From Polyangiaceae bacterium (GTDB lineage Bacteria > Myxococcota_A > Polyangia > Polyangiales > Polyangiaceae), in contig JAJDAH010000174.1 in the NCBI GenBank assembly GCA_029261965.1, positions 1 to 60,304 on the forward strand: a stretch of 60,304 bases of DNA, written 5' to 3'. Position 1 is the stretch's first letter. Each line of letters begins with the position of its first letter. Both the position numbers and the translations under genes were made by a program. A model generated the notes under the pieces. The model searched no databases. It was not told the origin of the DNA and saw only the letters and a list, made by a program, of their open reading frames with translations. Below are positions 1 through 9,381 of the stretch, piece by piece.

Positions 1-544
1 CAAGGGCACGCGCGCCGGCAAAGAGCGGGCGGCCGTGCGGGGCTCGACAGCCAAAATTTTCCGTCAGAAGGGCACGGGCCGCGCTCGCCACGGTTCGATC
101 CGAGCGCCGATCTTCGTCGGCGGTGGGCGTGCCCATCCGCCGAAGCCCCAGGACTGGAGCTATCGACCGCCGCGTCGCGTGCGCCTCGGCGCTCTCAAGA
201 GTGCGCTGAGCTTGCTCGTCAAAGAGGGTCGAATGACGATCGTCGACAAGATCGACCTCGGAGAGATCAAGACGAAAAAGGTTCTAGGGATCCTGGCTGC
301 GCTCGAGACGCCGCAAAAGACTCTCGTGGTCGACAACAAGAGCAACGACCAGCTGCGATTGTCGATGCGCAACCTCGCCGCCGGTCAGTTTCTGCCGCCA
401 GAGGGCGTCAACGTGTACGACCTGCTTCGGAACGACCATCTCGTCGTGTCGAAGGAGGCAGCGAAGGCGCTGGAAGCGCGGTGTACTGCCAACAAGGGCG
501 ACAGTTCGACCAAGCCCACCGAGGTCGCGGGAGAGCAGTCATGA
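1..544 (+). CDS. rplD: Ribosomal protein L4 (uL4), 3' part; 5' end outside the window
   Basis: The frame is open from base 2, so the gene begins upstream of the window; about 180 residues are visible. The L4 core motif QKGTGRARHGSIRAP and the following GGGRAH region match the family. L4 binds 23S rRNA early in 50S assembly, and its extended loop lines the exit tunnel; in E. coli it also represses the S10 operon, but no leader is visible here to test that. The C-terminus carries about 20 extra polar residues (ending TKPTEVAGEQS) beyond the usual end. The stop overlaps the start of rplW (ATGA at 541-544), indicating coupled translation. A GTG at 35 is only the first start-like codon in view, not the true start. 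Confidence 0.96.
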   Translation, partial: KGTRAGKERAAVRGSTAKIFRQKGTGRARHGSIRAPIFVGGGRAHPPKPQDWSYRPPRRVRLGALKSALSLLVKEGRMTIVDKIDLGEIKTKKVLGILAALETPQKTLVVDNKSNDQLRLSMRNLAAGQFLPPEGVNVYDLLRNDHLVVSKEAAKALEARCTANKGDSSTKPTEVAGEQS

Positions 545-837
545 GCCCGGACGAAGTCATCAAGCGCCCAATAGCGCTGACCGAAAAGGCGGCGCGTCTA
601 AAAGAGGGGCACAATCAAGTCGTTTTCGAGGTCGACCGACGCGCCAACAAGATTCAGATTCGTGCTGCCGTCGAGGCCCTCTTCGACGTCAAGGTCACCG
701 ACGTCAACACGTTGATCCAGCGCGGCAAGCCGAAGCGACTCGGGCGCAAATACATGAACCGACGAAACTGGAAGAAGGCCATCGTGACCCTCCAAGAGGA
801 CCACGACATCCAGTTCTTCGAGGAGAGCGAGGAATAA
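541..837 (+). CDS. rplW: Ribosomal protein L23 (uL23)
   Basis: This is a 98-residue protein of normal family length. It begins MSPDEVIKRPIALTEKA, and the RPxxTEKA-like opening and the central FDVKVTDVNTL strand identify L23, which sits at the tunnel exit and contacts trigger factor and SRP. The ATG at 541 was chosen over an upstream in-frame start because it overlaps the rplD stop and because L23 proteins begin at this point. rplB follows after 3 bases. Confidence 0.97.
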   Translation: MSPDEVIKRPIALTEKAARLKEGHNQVVFEVDRRANKIQIRAAVEALFDVKVTDVNTLIQRGKPKRLGRKYMNRRNWKKAIVTLQEDHDIQFFEESEE

Positions 838-840
838 GCC

Positions 841-1670
<830 letters not shown>

Positions 1671-1671
<1 letters not shown>

Positions 1672-1976
1672 TGCCTCGCAGCGTTAAGAAAGGGCCGTTC
1701 ATCGACGGTCACCTCCTGAAGAAGATTGAGACGGCTGTCGCCGATGGATCGAAAAAGGTCATCAAGACCTGGTCACGGCGTTCGACGATTTTTCCCGAGG
1801 CAGTGGGATTGACCTTCGCGGTTCACAACGGTCGAAAGTTCGTCCCGGTGTTCATCACCGAGAACATGGTTGGTCACAAGCTCGGTGAGTTTGCCCCGAC
1901 CCGAACGTTTCACGGTCACGCGGCCGACAAGCGCGGCAAGGGCGGCAAGGGCAACCCACAAACGGGCAAGCGCTAG
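1671..1976 (+). CDS. rpsS: Ribosomal protein S19 (uS19); last gene before the operon is interrupted
   Basis: This is a 101-residue protein starting [18 protein letters not shown], with the S19 signatures WSRRSTI and [19 protein letters not shown]19 forms a complex with S13 at the head of the 30S subunit. The start at 1671 overlaps the rplB stop. Downstream one expects rplV, but the next gene is on the opposite strand and ends only 62 bp away; rplV lies about 19.3 kb further on. Confidence 0.97.
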
Positions 1977-2027
1977 CCCCCTCGGGGTTTCGCCCGGCGA
2001 ATACGGGCGCTCCGAGCTCTCGTTTTT
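1977..2027 (+). terminator. Probable transcription terminator after rpsS
   Basis: Two small GC-rich hairpins lie in the 62-bp convergent gap. CCCC-CTC-GGGG (1977-1987) is followed by TTT, and CGCCCG/CGGGCG (1991-1996 with 2004-2009, 7-nt loop) is followed, 13 nt later, by five T (2023-2027). It could end both the ribosomal transcript and the opposing lipoprotein gene. The stems are short, so this is only a candidate. Confidence 0.45.
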
Positions 2028-2038
2028 GCGCGGTTCGG

Positions 2039-5000
2039 TCAGCTGCAGGTCGTGGCCGGGTCGGGGCTGAAGCTCGTCCCGAGCGTGCAGCTCGTGACGC
2101 CATTGATTCGGATCCGTCCTACTCCGCCGCCCCCGCCGCCCCCAGCGGCGCCACGACTGTTCGGCGAGCTTTGCCCAGCCTCGGCTGCCGCCGAGCGCGA
2201 CGCCCCGTTGCCGCCCTTCCCGCCGGCGCAGAAGCCGTCAGGGGCACAGCTGGAATTGCAGAACGCGTTGCAGAAGCCGCCGCCGTCGCTTCCGATGGCG
2301 GGCGCATCGCTGTCGAGATTGCCCCCCGGTGCAGCCACGCCGCCCGGATGTGGGATCCGACCCCCGTTGAAGCTGTCGGTGCTGCTGGCGCCTCCGCCGG
2401 CGCCGCCGTTGGCCGTGACCCATCCGGACACGTCCGCCATGTTGCCTTCGAGAAGGACGGCCCCGCCGCTACCTCCGCCGCCGCCCCCGTCTTCGCCGTG
2501 GAACGTTTCGCTCGACCCGCCTCCGGCGGCGCTCACCCGACCGTTGACCGTCAAGACTCCGGCTGCGGAGATCTGAATCGCGCCGCCGCCGCCGCCGCCC
2601 TTTGCGCCCGTCGTCTCCGGCGGGGGCGCGGGCCAACCCATGCCCCCGGTGCCGCCGGAGCAACCGCCGCGAAGGGGCACCAGGGTGTTCGCCCCGTTGG
2701 CGCTGCCGCCCGGGCCCCCGCCGAATCTCTCCCCGTTGCCGCCGTTCGCCCCCGGAGCTCCGTAGCCGCCGCCGCCCCCGCCGGGAGCGCCGTTGTCTCC
2801 GACGGTGTCGTTCTGACCGTTGCTGCCGACCCCGCAAGCTGACGGCGACGCTCCGGGCCCGGGGGTTTGCCCGGCAGCACTCGCGTCCACGGTCCCGGTG
2901 ATGGTCGCATGACCGTACGCGGCCAGGACCACTGGACGGTCGCCCACGATCACCAGGGAGGAACCGCTGGCGACGGTGAAGCTTCTCAGGGGGAGCACCA
3001 CGATGTCGGAGTTGCCAGCGCCTTGACTCATGACCACCGGTGTCGGAAGCGTCTGGCCGCACCAGTTGGTGAATGTCGACGTTCGTGAATCGAACTTGGA
3101 CTCTCCGCAATCGAGGGTCGTGATTTCGGCCGTGGAGAGTGGCGTGAGGGCGGCGTCGGTGGGGTCGAAGTTACTGGGTGTGAACGCGAACTGGATGATT
3201 GGCGGGGCCTCGCAAACGTCTGCGACGCAATTGACCGAGACGCAGTCGGTATCCGTCGAGCAGCTTCGGCCGTCGGCGCATCGCGCGCACCCGGTCGCAC
3301 CACCGCAGTCGACGTCGGTTTCGTCTCCGTTCACGACGGTGTCGTTGCACCCGGCGTCCTCGCAACTGCCGCCGGCGTTGCAGACGCCGCTCATGCAGTC
3401 GTCGGCTGCCTGGCAGCCGGAGCCGGCCGGGCACTGCTCACAGGTCGTGCCGCCGCAGTCGACGCCGGTTTCGGTCCCGTTGAGCACCGAATCGGAGCAA
3501 GTCGCGGCGTCACAACTCCCGGCGTTGCAAATCGCGCTTTCACAATCGGCGTCCACATTGCACGTGCCTCCGTCGGGACACGGCGCGCAGTCGCCGCCGC
3601 AATCCACGTCGGGCTCGCTCCCGTTGCTGACGCCGTCGCCACAGCTCGGGGTCTGGCAGACCCCGCCGACGCAGACGTTGCTCGAGCAGTCCTGTGCGCC
3701 GGTGCACCGGGCACCCGGGAAACAGCCGGCGCAGCTCCCTCCGCAGTCGACGTCCGTCTCGTCGCTGTTTCGGACCAAATCCGAGCAGGTCGCCGTTCGA
3801 CAAGTGCCGATGCAAACGAGACTCGCGCAGTCGTGGGCCAACTGACAGTCATCGCCGGACCCGCACGGCGGGCAGAGGCCCCCCCCACAGTCGACGTCAC
3901 TTTCGTTGCCGTTCTCGACCGAATCTTGGCAAGTGTCCGCAACGCACACACCGCCCGTGCAAATGGCGCCCTGGCAGTCCCCGGCGACGGTGCAGCTGCC
4001 GCCCGCGGCGCACGGCGCGCAGCTCGAGCCGCCGCAGTCGACGTCGGTCTCCGTGCCATTCAGCGTCGAATCCGCGCAGGTAGTGAGCTGGCAGATCCCG
4101 GCTCCGCAGAAACCGCTCGAGCAGTCGCCGTCTTCCAGACACGGCGACAGCCCGTCGCACGTCGCGCAGGTGTTCCCCCCGCAATCCGGGCCGGTTTCGT
4201 CTCCGTTTTTCACCATGTCGGCGCAGTCGGGGGCTTGGCATGTGACCGTGGTGCACACCTCGCTGTCGCAATCGGTGGCGGCGCCGCAGGTCGTTCCCGG
4301 GGGGCACGGCGCGCAAATCCCGCCGCCACAGTCGAGTCCCGTTTCGTTCCCGTTCCGAATCGCGTCGCTACACGACGGCAGCTGGCAAATGAAGGCGCCG
4401 CAGACGCCGCTTTCGCAGTTTGCGTCTTCGGTGCAGCTCGCCCCGGCGGAGCAAGTGGAGCACGCACCCCCCCCACAGTCGACGTCGGCTTCGTCTCCGT
4501 TCCGGATGCCGTCGGAGCAGTTCGGCGTCGCGCACACGTTCGCATTGCAGACCCCGCTGAAGCAGTCGGCCCCCGAGTTGCAGCTCGACGCCGTACCGCA
4601 CGGCGGGCAGCGGCCCCCGCAGTCCACGTCGGTTTCCGATCCGTTCAGCGTACTGTCACCGCATGCTGGATCGGCGCAAACACCCGGTCCGCAAAACCCG
4701 TTCGCGCAATCTGCGTCGCCGTTGCATCCCTCCCCGTCGGTGCACGCTGGGCACGAGCCCCCGCAGTCGCGGCCTGTTTCGGTCGCGTTCCGCACAGTGT
4801 CGCTGCAGGTCGAAGCGCGGCAGGTCCCCGCCGTACACACACGGCTCTCGCAGTCACCGGAGAACCCGCAGGAGTTGGTGGCGGTGCAAGGGGTGCAGCG
4901 TGGCCCGCCGCAGTCCACATCGCTCTCCTTGCCGTTGCGCACGGCGTCGGCGCAGCTCGGTGGCTGGCACGATCCGCCGGTGCATCCCGGCTCGGTGCAG

Positions 5001-5596
5001 TCGGTGCACACCCCGCTCATGCAGTCGTCATCCGTGTTGCACGTCGCCCCCGAGTCGCACGGAGCACAGGAACTTCCGCCGCAGTCGACATCGGTCTCGT
5101 CCGCGTCCATCTTTCGGTTGAAACACGTGACGGCCTGGCAGGTGCCGCTCACGCAGACGCCCTCGTCGCAATCTGCTGGCACCAAGCACGCTTCGGTCAG
5201 ACCGCAGGGCGCGCAAGACCCTCCACAATCGACGTCGGTTTCGGTTCCGTTCCGAATGCCGTCGGCGCAGGGGTCGACACACACGGCATTGGTGCAGAAC
5301 CCGCTCGAGCAATCCGCCGCCGCCGAGCAGGCCGAGCCCAGATCGCAGGGTGCGCAGCTTCCCCCACAATCAACGTCCGATTCGTCGCCGTTTCTCGTGG
5401 CGTCGCTGCAGCCCGGAGGCAGCGTGCTGTCAGATGGCGCCCCGCCGGAGCCATCGATTGTCGGCAGGCCGCCGTCGTCGACCGGAGCATTCGCACCGTT
5501 CGAAAGCGAGCCCACATCGTTGACGAGTGAGCAGCCCCCGATTCCGATCCAGCCGAAAGCTGCGGCAACCGCGAGTCGGATGCCGGTCTTTTTCAT
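2039..5596 (-). CDS. Large lipoprotein with 15 tandem Cys-rich repeats and a Gly-rich C-terminal domain
   Basis: This is a 1185-residue protein. The signal sequence ends in a lipobox-like IGGC at about residue 22, so it is probably an outer-membrane or surface lipoprotein. Residues of about 62-800 hold 15 tandem repeats of about 49 residues each. Each is built as C-x-D-x2-x-NG-x-E-(T/S)DVDCGG-x-CxxC followed by C-x5-DC-x3-VC-x4-C, and eight or so cysteines per repeat suggest disulfide-stapled small domains. Residues of about 840-1185 form a second part, very rich in GGGGG and GxNG stretches, with short beta-type patches (VVLAAYGHATITGTVDAS) and a few Cys. DVDCGG repeats are common in Polyangia surface proteins, but I know no assigned function; adhesion or coat roles are guesses. 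It converges on rpsS. Confidence 0.85.
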   Translation of the reverse strand: MKKTGIRLAVAAAFGWIGIGGCSLVNDVGSLSNGANAPVDDGGLPTIDGSGGAPSDSTLPPGCSDATRNGDESDVDCGGSCAPCDLGSACSAAADCSSGFCTNAVCVDPCADGIRNGTETDVDCGGSCAPCGLTEACLVPADCDEGVCVSGTCQAVTCFNRKMDADETDVDCGGSSCAPCDSGATCNTDDDCMSGVCTDCTEPGCTGGSCQPPSCADAVRNGKESDVDCGGPRCTPCTATNSCGFSGDCESRVCTAGTCRASTCSDTVRNATETGRDCGGSCPACTDGEGCNGDADCANGFCGPGVCADPACGDSTLNGSETDVDCGGRCPPCGTASSCNSGADCFSGVCNANVCATPNCSDGIRNGDEADVDCGGGACSTCSAGASCTEDANCESGVCGAFICQLPSCSDAIRNGNETGLDCGGGICAPCPPGTTCGAATDCDSEVCTTVTCQAPDCADMVKNGDETGPDCGGNTCATCDGLSPCLEDGDCSSGFCGAGICQLTTCADSTLNGTETDVDCGGSSCAPCAAGGSCTVAGDCQGAICTGGVCVADTCQDSVENGNESDVDCGGGLCPPCGSGDDCQLAHDCASLVCIGTCRTATCSDLVRNSDETDVDCGGSCAGCFPGARCTGAQDCSSNVCVGGVCQTPSCGDGVSNGSEPDVDCGGDCAPCPDGGTCNVDADCESAICNAGSCDAATCSDSVLNGTETGVDCGGTTCEQCPAGSGCQAADDCMSGVCNAGGSCEDAGCNDTVVNGDETDVDCGGATGCARCADGRSCSTDTDCVSVNCVADVCEAPPIIQFAFTPSNFDPTDAALTPLSTAEITTLDCGESKFDSRTSTFTNWCGQTLPTPVVMSQGAGNSDIVVLPLRSFTVASGSSLVIVGDRPVVLAAYGHATITGTVDASAAGQTPGPGASPSACGVGSNGQNDTVGDNGAPGGGGGGYGAPGANGGNGERFGGGPGGSANGANTLVPLRGGCSGGTGGMGWPAPPPETTGAKGGGGGGAIQISAAGVLTVNGRVSAAGGGSSETFHGEDGGGGGGSGGAVLLEGNMADVSGWVTANGGAGGGASSTDSFNGGRIPHPGGVAAPGGNLDSDAPAIGSDGGGFCNAFCNSSCAPDGFCAGGKGGNGASRSAAAEAGQSSPNSRGAAGGGGGGGVGRIRINGVTSCTLGTSFSPDPATTCS
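3203..5415 (-). repeat. 15 tandem coding repeats (about 147 bp each) inside the Cys-rich lipoprotein
   Basis: The repeated coding unit contains the DVDCGG core. Copies have diverged (for example GRDCGG, GLDCGG, GPDCGG and PDVDCGG variants), and one copy carries a short CTDCTEPGC insertion. The divergence argues for an old array rather than a recent slippage event. Both antisense frames stay open through much of it, giving spurious long ORFs. Confidence 0.85.
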
Positions 5597-5619
5597 TGCA
5601 AGCGCACCGGATCAGGCGG

Positions 5620-6321
5620 TCACAGCCCCGCGCAAACGGGAAATTCGGCGATGGGCGCGGCTTCGGTCATCGAGCAATCGATGAATATCTGCTCGGGGAC
5701 CTCGCCGTGCATCTGGACTCGCTGCATGGCGAAAGTGCCCATCAGCTCGGACATCACAGGCTCGAAGAGTTGGCCCTGGGTGGTCCCGCAAACGAAGTCC
5801 GGTCGGTTCTTGCATACCTGCGTCGTCAGCGTCACATCGCTGCGGATCGGCGCCGGGATGATCGGGTTGCCCGGCAGCGGTACCGATTGCTCCCCCAACG
5901 CCAACACCAACGTGCCATCTCGTTCAATGATGAACTGGCGCGGTGGGTCGAAGTCTTCAATGTTGGACGACGGATCGCACGCGGCCACGGCTCGGCTCGC
6001 CATGTTGATTTGAATGCGATGGTCGGGGAGCTCTTCGGGGTCGGTGATCTGCACTTGCTGCATGCTCGGGAAAAGCTCGGCGGTGGGGATCCCGCTGCCG
6101 ATGGCGATGAAGTACAGTCCGGCGACGAGGTCGACGTCCTCGGGGGTGGGATCGCCGGGAACCTCGCAAGTGCCGGCGTCCATGTCCGGCGGCGGCGCCT
6201 CGACACAGATCGATTGTGTGGCCTGTCCGCAGCGGAAGTTGAACTTGTTGAATTCGTTTTCCGGTCCGTAACAACCCGCCGAGAGGGCGACGAGACCAGC
6301 GCACCAAATAACCCTTTTCAT
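5620..6321 (-). CDS. Putative lipoprotein of unknown function
   Basis: This is a 233-residue protein from the chosen start MKRVIWCAGLVALSAGCYG, which gives a short signal peptide and a good lipobox (LSAGC, Cys at 17). The open frame extends about 66 codons further upstream into the kinase gene, but that segment looks non-coding. The mature part has several Cys and a mixed beta-type pattern with no family I recognise. It lies 88 bp downstream of the Ser/Thr kinase and 23 bp upstream of the Cys-repeat lipoprotein on the same strand, so the three may be co-transcribed. Confidence 0.7.
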   Translation of the reverse strand: MKRVIWCAGLVALSAGCYGPENEFNKFNFRCGQATQSICVEAPPPDMDAGTCEVPGDPTPEDVDLVAGLYFIAIGSGIPTAELFPSMQQVQITDPEELPDHRIQINMASRAVAACDPSSNIEDFDPPRQFIIERDGTLVLALGEQSVPLPGNPIIPAPIRSDVTLTTQVCKNRPDFVCGTTQGQLFEPVMSELMGTFAMQRVQMHGEVPEQIFIDCSMTEAAPIAEFPVCAGL

Positions 6322-6409
6322 CGCGCGCTTCGAACCTAGCGCAGTTTCGCCGTCGAAACGAGGGCGCGTCTCGGGAGGCTCGTGGGTATCTCCGCTGTCG
6401 CTCCCGCGC

Positions 6410-8122
6410 TCAGCGGATGTTCTCCTGCCCCCAGGGGTGCCGGCTGAGGAGCGCTCGCCCTCCGTCGCGTAGCCGCTTGTCGAGCTCGTCGCGGGTCGCG
6501 TCTCGAAGTGCCGCGGCAAAAATCGGAGCCGAGCCGAATCGCTCGTCGGGGTTTTTGGCCAAGGCCATGGCCAGCACGAGCTCGACGTCCTCGGAGATGT
6601 TGCTCAGATCGCTCGGTTTCGCCGGCTGCTTGTCGACGACGAGCAGCATCGTGGCCGCTGGTGACGAGGACGAAAACGCCGGCCTGCCGGTGAGGCAGCG
6701 ATACGCGATCGCACCGAGGGAAAACACGTCCGATCGATGGTCCACATCGTTGCCGCGGGCCTGCTCTGGAGACATGTAGCCGGGCGTGCCGACGACGGCG
6801 CCATGAGTCAACGAGTTGGCACTCTGGACGATTTTCGAGACACCGAAGTCGAGCACTTTCCAGACACGACCGTCTTCGGAGTCGCAGCTGAAGAGGTTCT
6901 GCGGCTTGATGTCCCGATGTACGATGTTCTCTTCCTGGGCTACGGCCAGGGCTTCTGCGACCTGGTTGACCAATAGGATCACTTCGGAGACGGGCAGGCG
7001 CTTTTTCTCCCTCAACAGCTCGGCCAGGTCCCGGCCTTGGAGGAGCTCCATCACCAGATACGGCGAACCGTCGGTGGCGTGTCCGCTCTCGAGGGTGCGA
7101 ACGACGTGGGGAGAAGCCAAGGAGCCGGTGATCTGCGCCTCGCGAAAAAAGCGTTGCACGTGGTCCTCCTCCGAAATCATGTGCGGATGGAGCACCTTGA
7201 TTGCGACGGCTTGGGCCGATTCCGCGTGCACGGCTTCGTAGATCTCGCCCATGCCGCCGCGGCCGATGACGTCGCCGATGTCGTAGGGCCCGATCATAGT
7301 TCGGGTGAAACGACCGAAGCGCCCAGCGTCGACGACGCGGTCAAAATCGGCACGTGCTTCATTCAAGAGAGCCTCGCGCTGCAGGATCTGCCGTCGCGCT
7401 TGCTCGAGCTGGTCCATTGCGCCCCGGGTGGCCCGCCGGACCGCGCGCCCCAGCATGTAGGTCAACCCGATGATGCCCTCGACGAACGCGGCGTTCGCCC
7501 ACATCTCGTTGACGTCCTCGCGGGCGAGCGCCAGGACGGTTTCGGACGGAACGATGACCCCGGTGGTCGTCAACGCCACGACGACCAAGTAGCCGCCGGC
7601 GCACAGTCCGAGCACGATCCGCCCGCTCTGCTCGAGATCACTCGCCGCGTAGTAGTAGGCGACCAAGGGCATCAGCATGACCGCCCAGCTCAGAATACCG
7701 ATGTTGCCGATGACGGTGAGAATCAAAAGCGAGAGCGCGACCCCCATGACGATCGGTGTTGCTTTCAGCGACTCGCCTTTGCCGCGTTGGATCGTGTAGA
7801 GCACGATCGCGGTGACGAGGGTCAACACGAGCGCTGCGGTGACGAAGTGGTGTGTCGGGGGGCGCACCTGCGCGAACTGATTCAGAATCACGCCGCTGCT
7901 CGCGCCGAAAATCACCGCGCGCAATCCGGCTTGCGCTTGGCGCACTCGCTCGCTCTTCAGCGCGGCCGATCCGACGAGACTGCTCTCGGTTCGTGTGTCG
8001 ACGATGCTGCTTGTGGACGCCACGGTTCGGGTGCGACCGCGCGCGACCGCGGCCTCGATGACCGTGGGATCTTCGGACGGCGAGCCGGTGCCCTCGCCGC
8101 CCTCTGGCTTCCCAGAACTCAC
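6410..8122 (-). CDS. Membrane Ser/Thr protein kinase (Hanks type) with N-terminal membrane domain
   Basis: This is a 570-residue protein. Residues of about 65-225 hold several hydrophobic segments (about 66-82, 92-112, 122-158, 167-191 and 212-225), followed by a helical linker (about 230-268). The kinase domain covers about 280-545: glycine loop GRGGMGEIYEAV (287-298), AIKV lysine at 309, HRDIKPQN (402-409), DFG (425-427) and the activation-segment end GTPGYMSPEQ. All catalytic residues are present, so it should be active on cytoplasmic Ser/Thr. PknB-type kinases usually place one membrane helix after the kinase domain; here a multi-span domain precedes it, so the signal may be sensed within the membrane. 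It is divergent from the lipoprotein gene at 8259. Confidence 0.92.
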   Translation of the reverse strand: MSSGKPEGGEGTGSPSEDPTVIEAAVARGRTRTVASTSSIVDTRTESSLVGSAALKSERVRQAQAGLRAVIFGASSGVILNQFAQVRPPTHHFVTAALVLTLVTAIVLYTIQRGKGESLKATPIVMGVALSLLILTVIGNIGILSWAVMLMPLVAYYYAASDLEQSGRIVLGLCAGGYLVVVALTTTGVIVPSETVLALAREDVNEMWANAAFVEGIIGLTYMLGRAVRRATRGAMDQLEQARRQILQREALLNEARADFDRVVDAGRFGRFTRTMIGPYDIGDVIGRGGMGEIYEAVHAESAQAVAIKVLHPHMISEEDHVQRFFREAQITGSLASPHVVRTLESGHATDGSPYLVMELLQGRDLAELLREKKRLPVSEVILLVNQVAEALAVAQEENIVHRDIKPQNLFSCDSEDGRVWKVLDFGVSKIVQSANSLTHGAVVGTPGYMSPEQARGNDVDHRSDVFSLGAIAYRCLTGRPAFSSSSPAATMLLVVDKQPAKPSDLSNISEDVELVLAMALAKNPDERFGSAPIFAAALRDATRDELDKRLRDGGRALLSRHPWGQENIR

Positions 8123-8168
8123 GACCCCAACAGGATCGCAGGATGCGTGAGGATTGCCCCGGGAAATC

Positions 8169-8192
8169 GCCCCTGCATCACTGTGCAGGGGC
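8169..8192. promoter_or_regulatory. Perfect 9-bp inverted repeat in a divergent promoter region
   Basis: GCCCCTGCA (8169-8177) and TGCAGGGGC (8184-8192) are exact reverse complements around a 6-nt spacer. They lie in the 136-bp gap between the kinase (minus) and a lipoprotein (plus). It could be an operator half-site pair or an RNA hairpin in either leader; there is no T-run, so a terminator is unlikely. Confidence 0.4.
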
Positions 8193-8258
8193 AGCGCAAT
8201 TCCGTGGGGGGAGCCGCCGACGCGGCGATGGAGCTAGATTGCTGCTCGAGGTGAGAGC

Positions 8259-9356
8259 ATGTCGAGGCTGAAGGCGAGGCGGATCGAGTTCGTGGCCGTA
8301 GTTGCGGCCCTGGGTCTTCTGTCATGCGGTGGGAGCGGTAGCAGCGCTGACGGTGCGGCTGGGACGGGCGGCGCGATGACCGGCTCCGGTGGTAGCGGAG
8401 CCACGAGTGGCGCCGGCGGGACCGGTGGCGGAGCTCCAGGCGGAGTCTGTGACCAGGCGGAAGGTCCCACGGAGCTGGCCGGGCAATGGGCGGTCAAGGC
8501 CGACCTCGCAGTTCGAATAGTCGGAGCCGCGGGTTCGGCGGTCCTGCTCTGCCCCGATCCGCAAACGACCACCGCATCGTTTTTCCTCCACGTCGAGCTG
8601 AGGGGCAGCGGCGCCAATCTGACCCAGAACGTGCGAGTCTGCGACATTGCGCTGCCCGCGGTGACCGGCGGCGTCGGCGCTTGCCCGGCCGATCCCAGCC
8701 AAGCCATAGAAACGAGGATCACGCTTTCGAACGCGCTGGCGACGCACCTGCCGACGGTGCTGGTCAGTGACGTTCAAGTGACACTAGCGAGTGCCGAAGC
8801 GGGCACGCCGTATCGACCGTCGGCATTTTCAGTCGTGCTCGGTGCCGATCTGCCGTCTCCCGAAACCGATCCGTTGCCCTTCTGGGACGCCGGGCGACCC
8901 AACTGTGGAACCTTGGCAGCGGGTGCCATGCCGGCCGACTGCGTCGTCGACTTCGCCCGGATCGTCGATTCCGACTCGGACACATTTGCCGGCGTGACTG
9001 TTGGTGCCACGGCTGTGGACCCGACAACCGGGAACCGTGTCATCGATGGCGACGCCTACGCCGCGTTTCGCGTGTCGCCGCTCCTGGATGGTTTGGTAAG
9101 AAGCTCGAGCTGCATCGATGGCAACCTGACCGCCGACCTCGAATTGTCGATTGTCGACAGCGATGTGAGCTTGATGGGGCTTCCCATCTCCACGCCGCTC
9201 TTGCTGCAGCAGGTTCCGCCGTTCGAGATTCTGCCGGAGAGCACGTTCAAGATGCTGCGCGCCGACGGCACGGGCGACCTCGACTTCGACGACGACGGCG
9301 ATTCGATCGTCAGTTGCGACGAGATCCAGAATCACGCGTCCGCTTTCCTTCGTTAG
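8259..9356 (+). CDS. Putative lipoprotein with Gly/Ser linker
   Basis: This is a 365-residue protein. The start ATG at 8259 is preceded by GAGGTGAG at a good distance. The signal peptide ends in a lipobox (GLLSC, Cys near residue 23), followed by a flexible Gly/Ala/Ser/Thr linker to about residue 62 and then a domain of about 300 residues with paired Cys and beta-rich character, ending near an acidic DFDDDGDS stretch that could bind Ca2+. I recognise no family. It stands just upstream of two FadL-like genes and may share their transcript, although a strong palindrome separates them. Confidence 0.7.
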   Translation: MSRLKARRIEFVAVVAALGLLSCGGSGSSADGAAGTGGAMTGSGGSGATSGAGGTGGGAPGGVCDQAEGPTELAGQWAVKADLAVRIVGAAGSAVLLCPDPQTTTASFFLHVELRGSGANLTQNVRVCDIALPAVTGGVGACPADPSQAIETRITLSNALATHLPTVLVSDVQVTLASAEAGTPYRPSAFSVVLGADLPSPETDPLPFWDAGRPNCGTLAAGAMPADCVVDFARIVDSDSDTFAGVTVGATAVDPTTGNRVIDGDAYAAFRVSPLLDGLVRSSSCIDGNLTADLELSIVDSDVSLMGLPISTPLLLQQVPPFEILPESTFKMLRADGTGDLDFDDDGDSIVSCDEIQNHASAFLR

Positions 9357-9381
9357 CAGGCCGTTGAAAAACGGCCTGCTA
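9354..9381. repeat. REP-like palindrome, copy 1 (12-bp arms, GAAA loop)
   Basis: TAGCAGGCCGTT (9354-9365) and AACGGCCTGCTA (9370-9381) are perfect complements closed by a GAAA tetraloop of the stable GNRA class. The palindrome includes the stop codon of the preceding lipoprotein and the TTG start proposed for the next gene. A second copy at 58759-58784 has the same outer and inner bases with two compensated base-pair changes. Confidence 0.75.

Noticed and set aside
3203-5415. CRISPR array
   Set aside because: The periodic repeats are coding, about 147 bp long and diverged, unlike short identical repeats with unique spacers.
3833-5684. Two long plus-strand open frames (565 and 592 codons)
   Set aside because: They are antisense shadows of the 15-repeat lipoprotein; regular Cys repeats in high-GC DNA keep the other frames open. 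No start signals or family motifs.
5527-6339. 270-codon plus-strand frame
   Set aside because: Antisense to the lipoprotein at 5620-6321, which has a signal peptide and lipobox.
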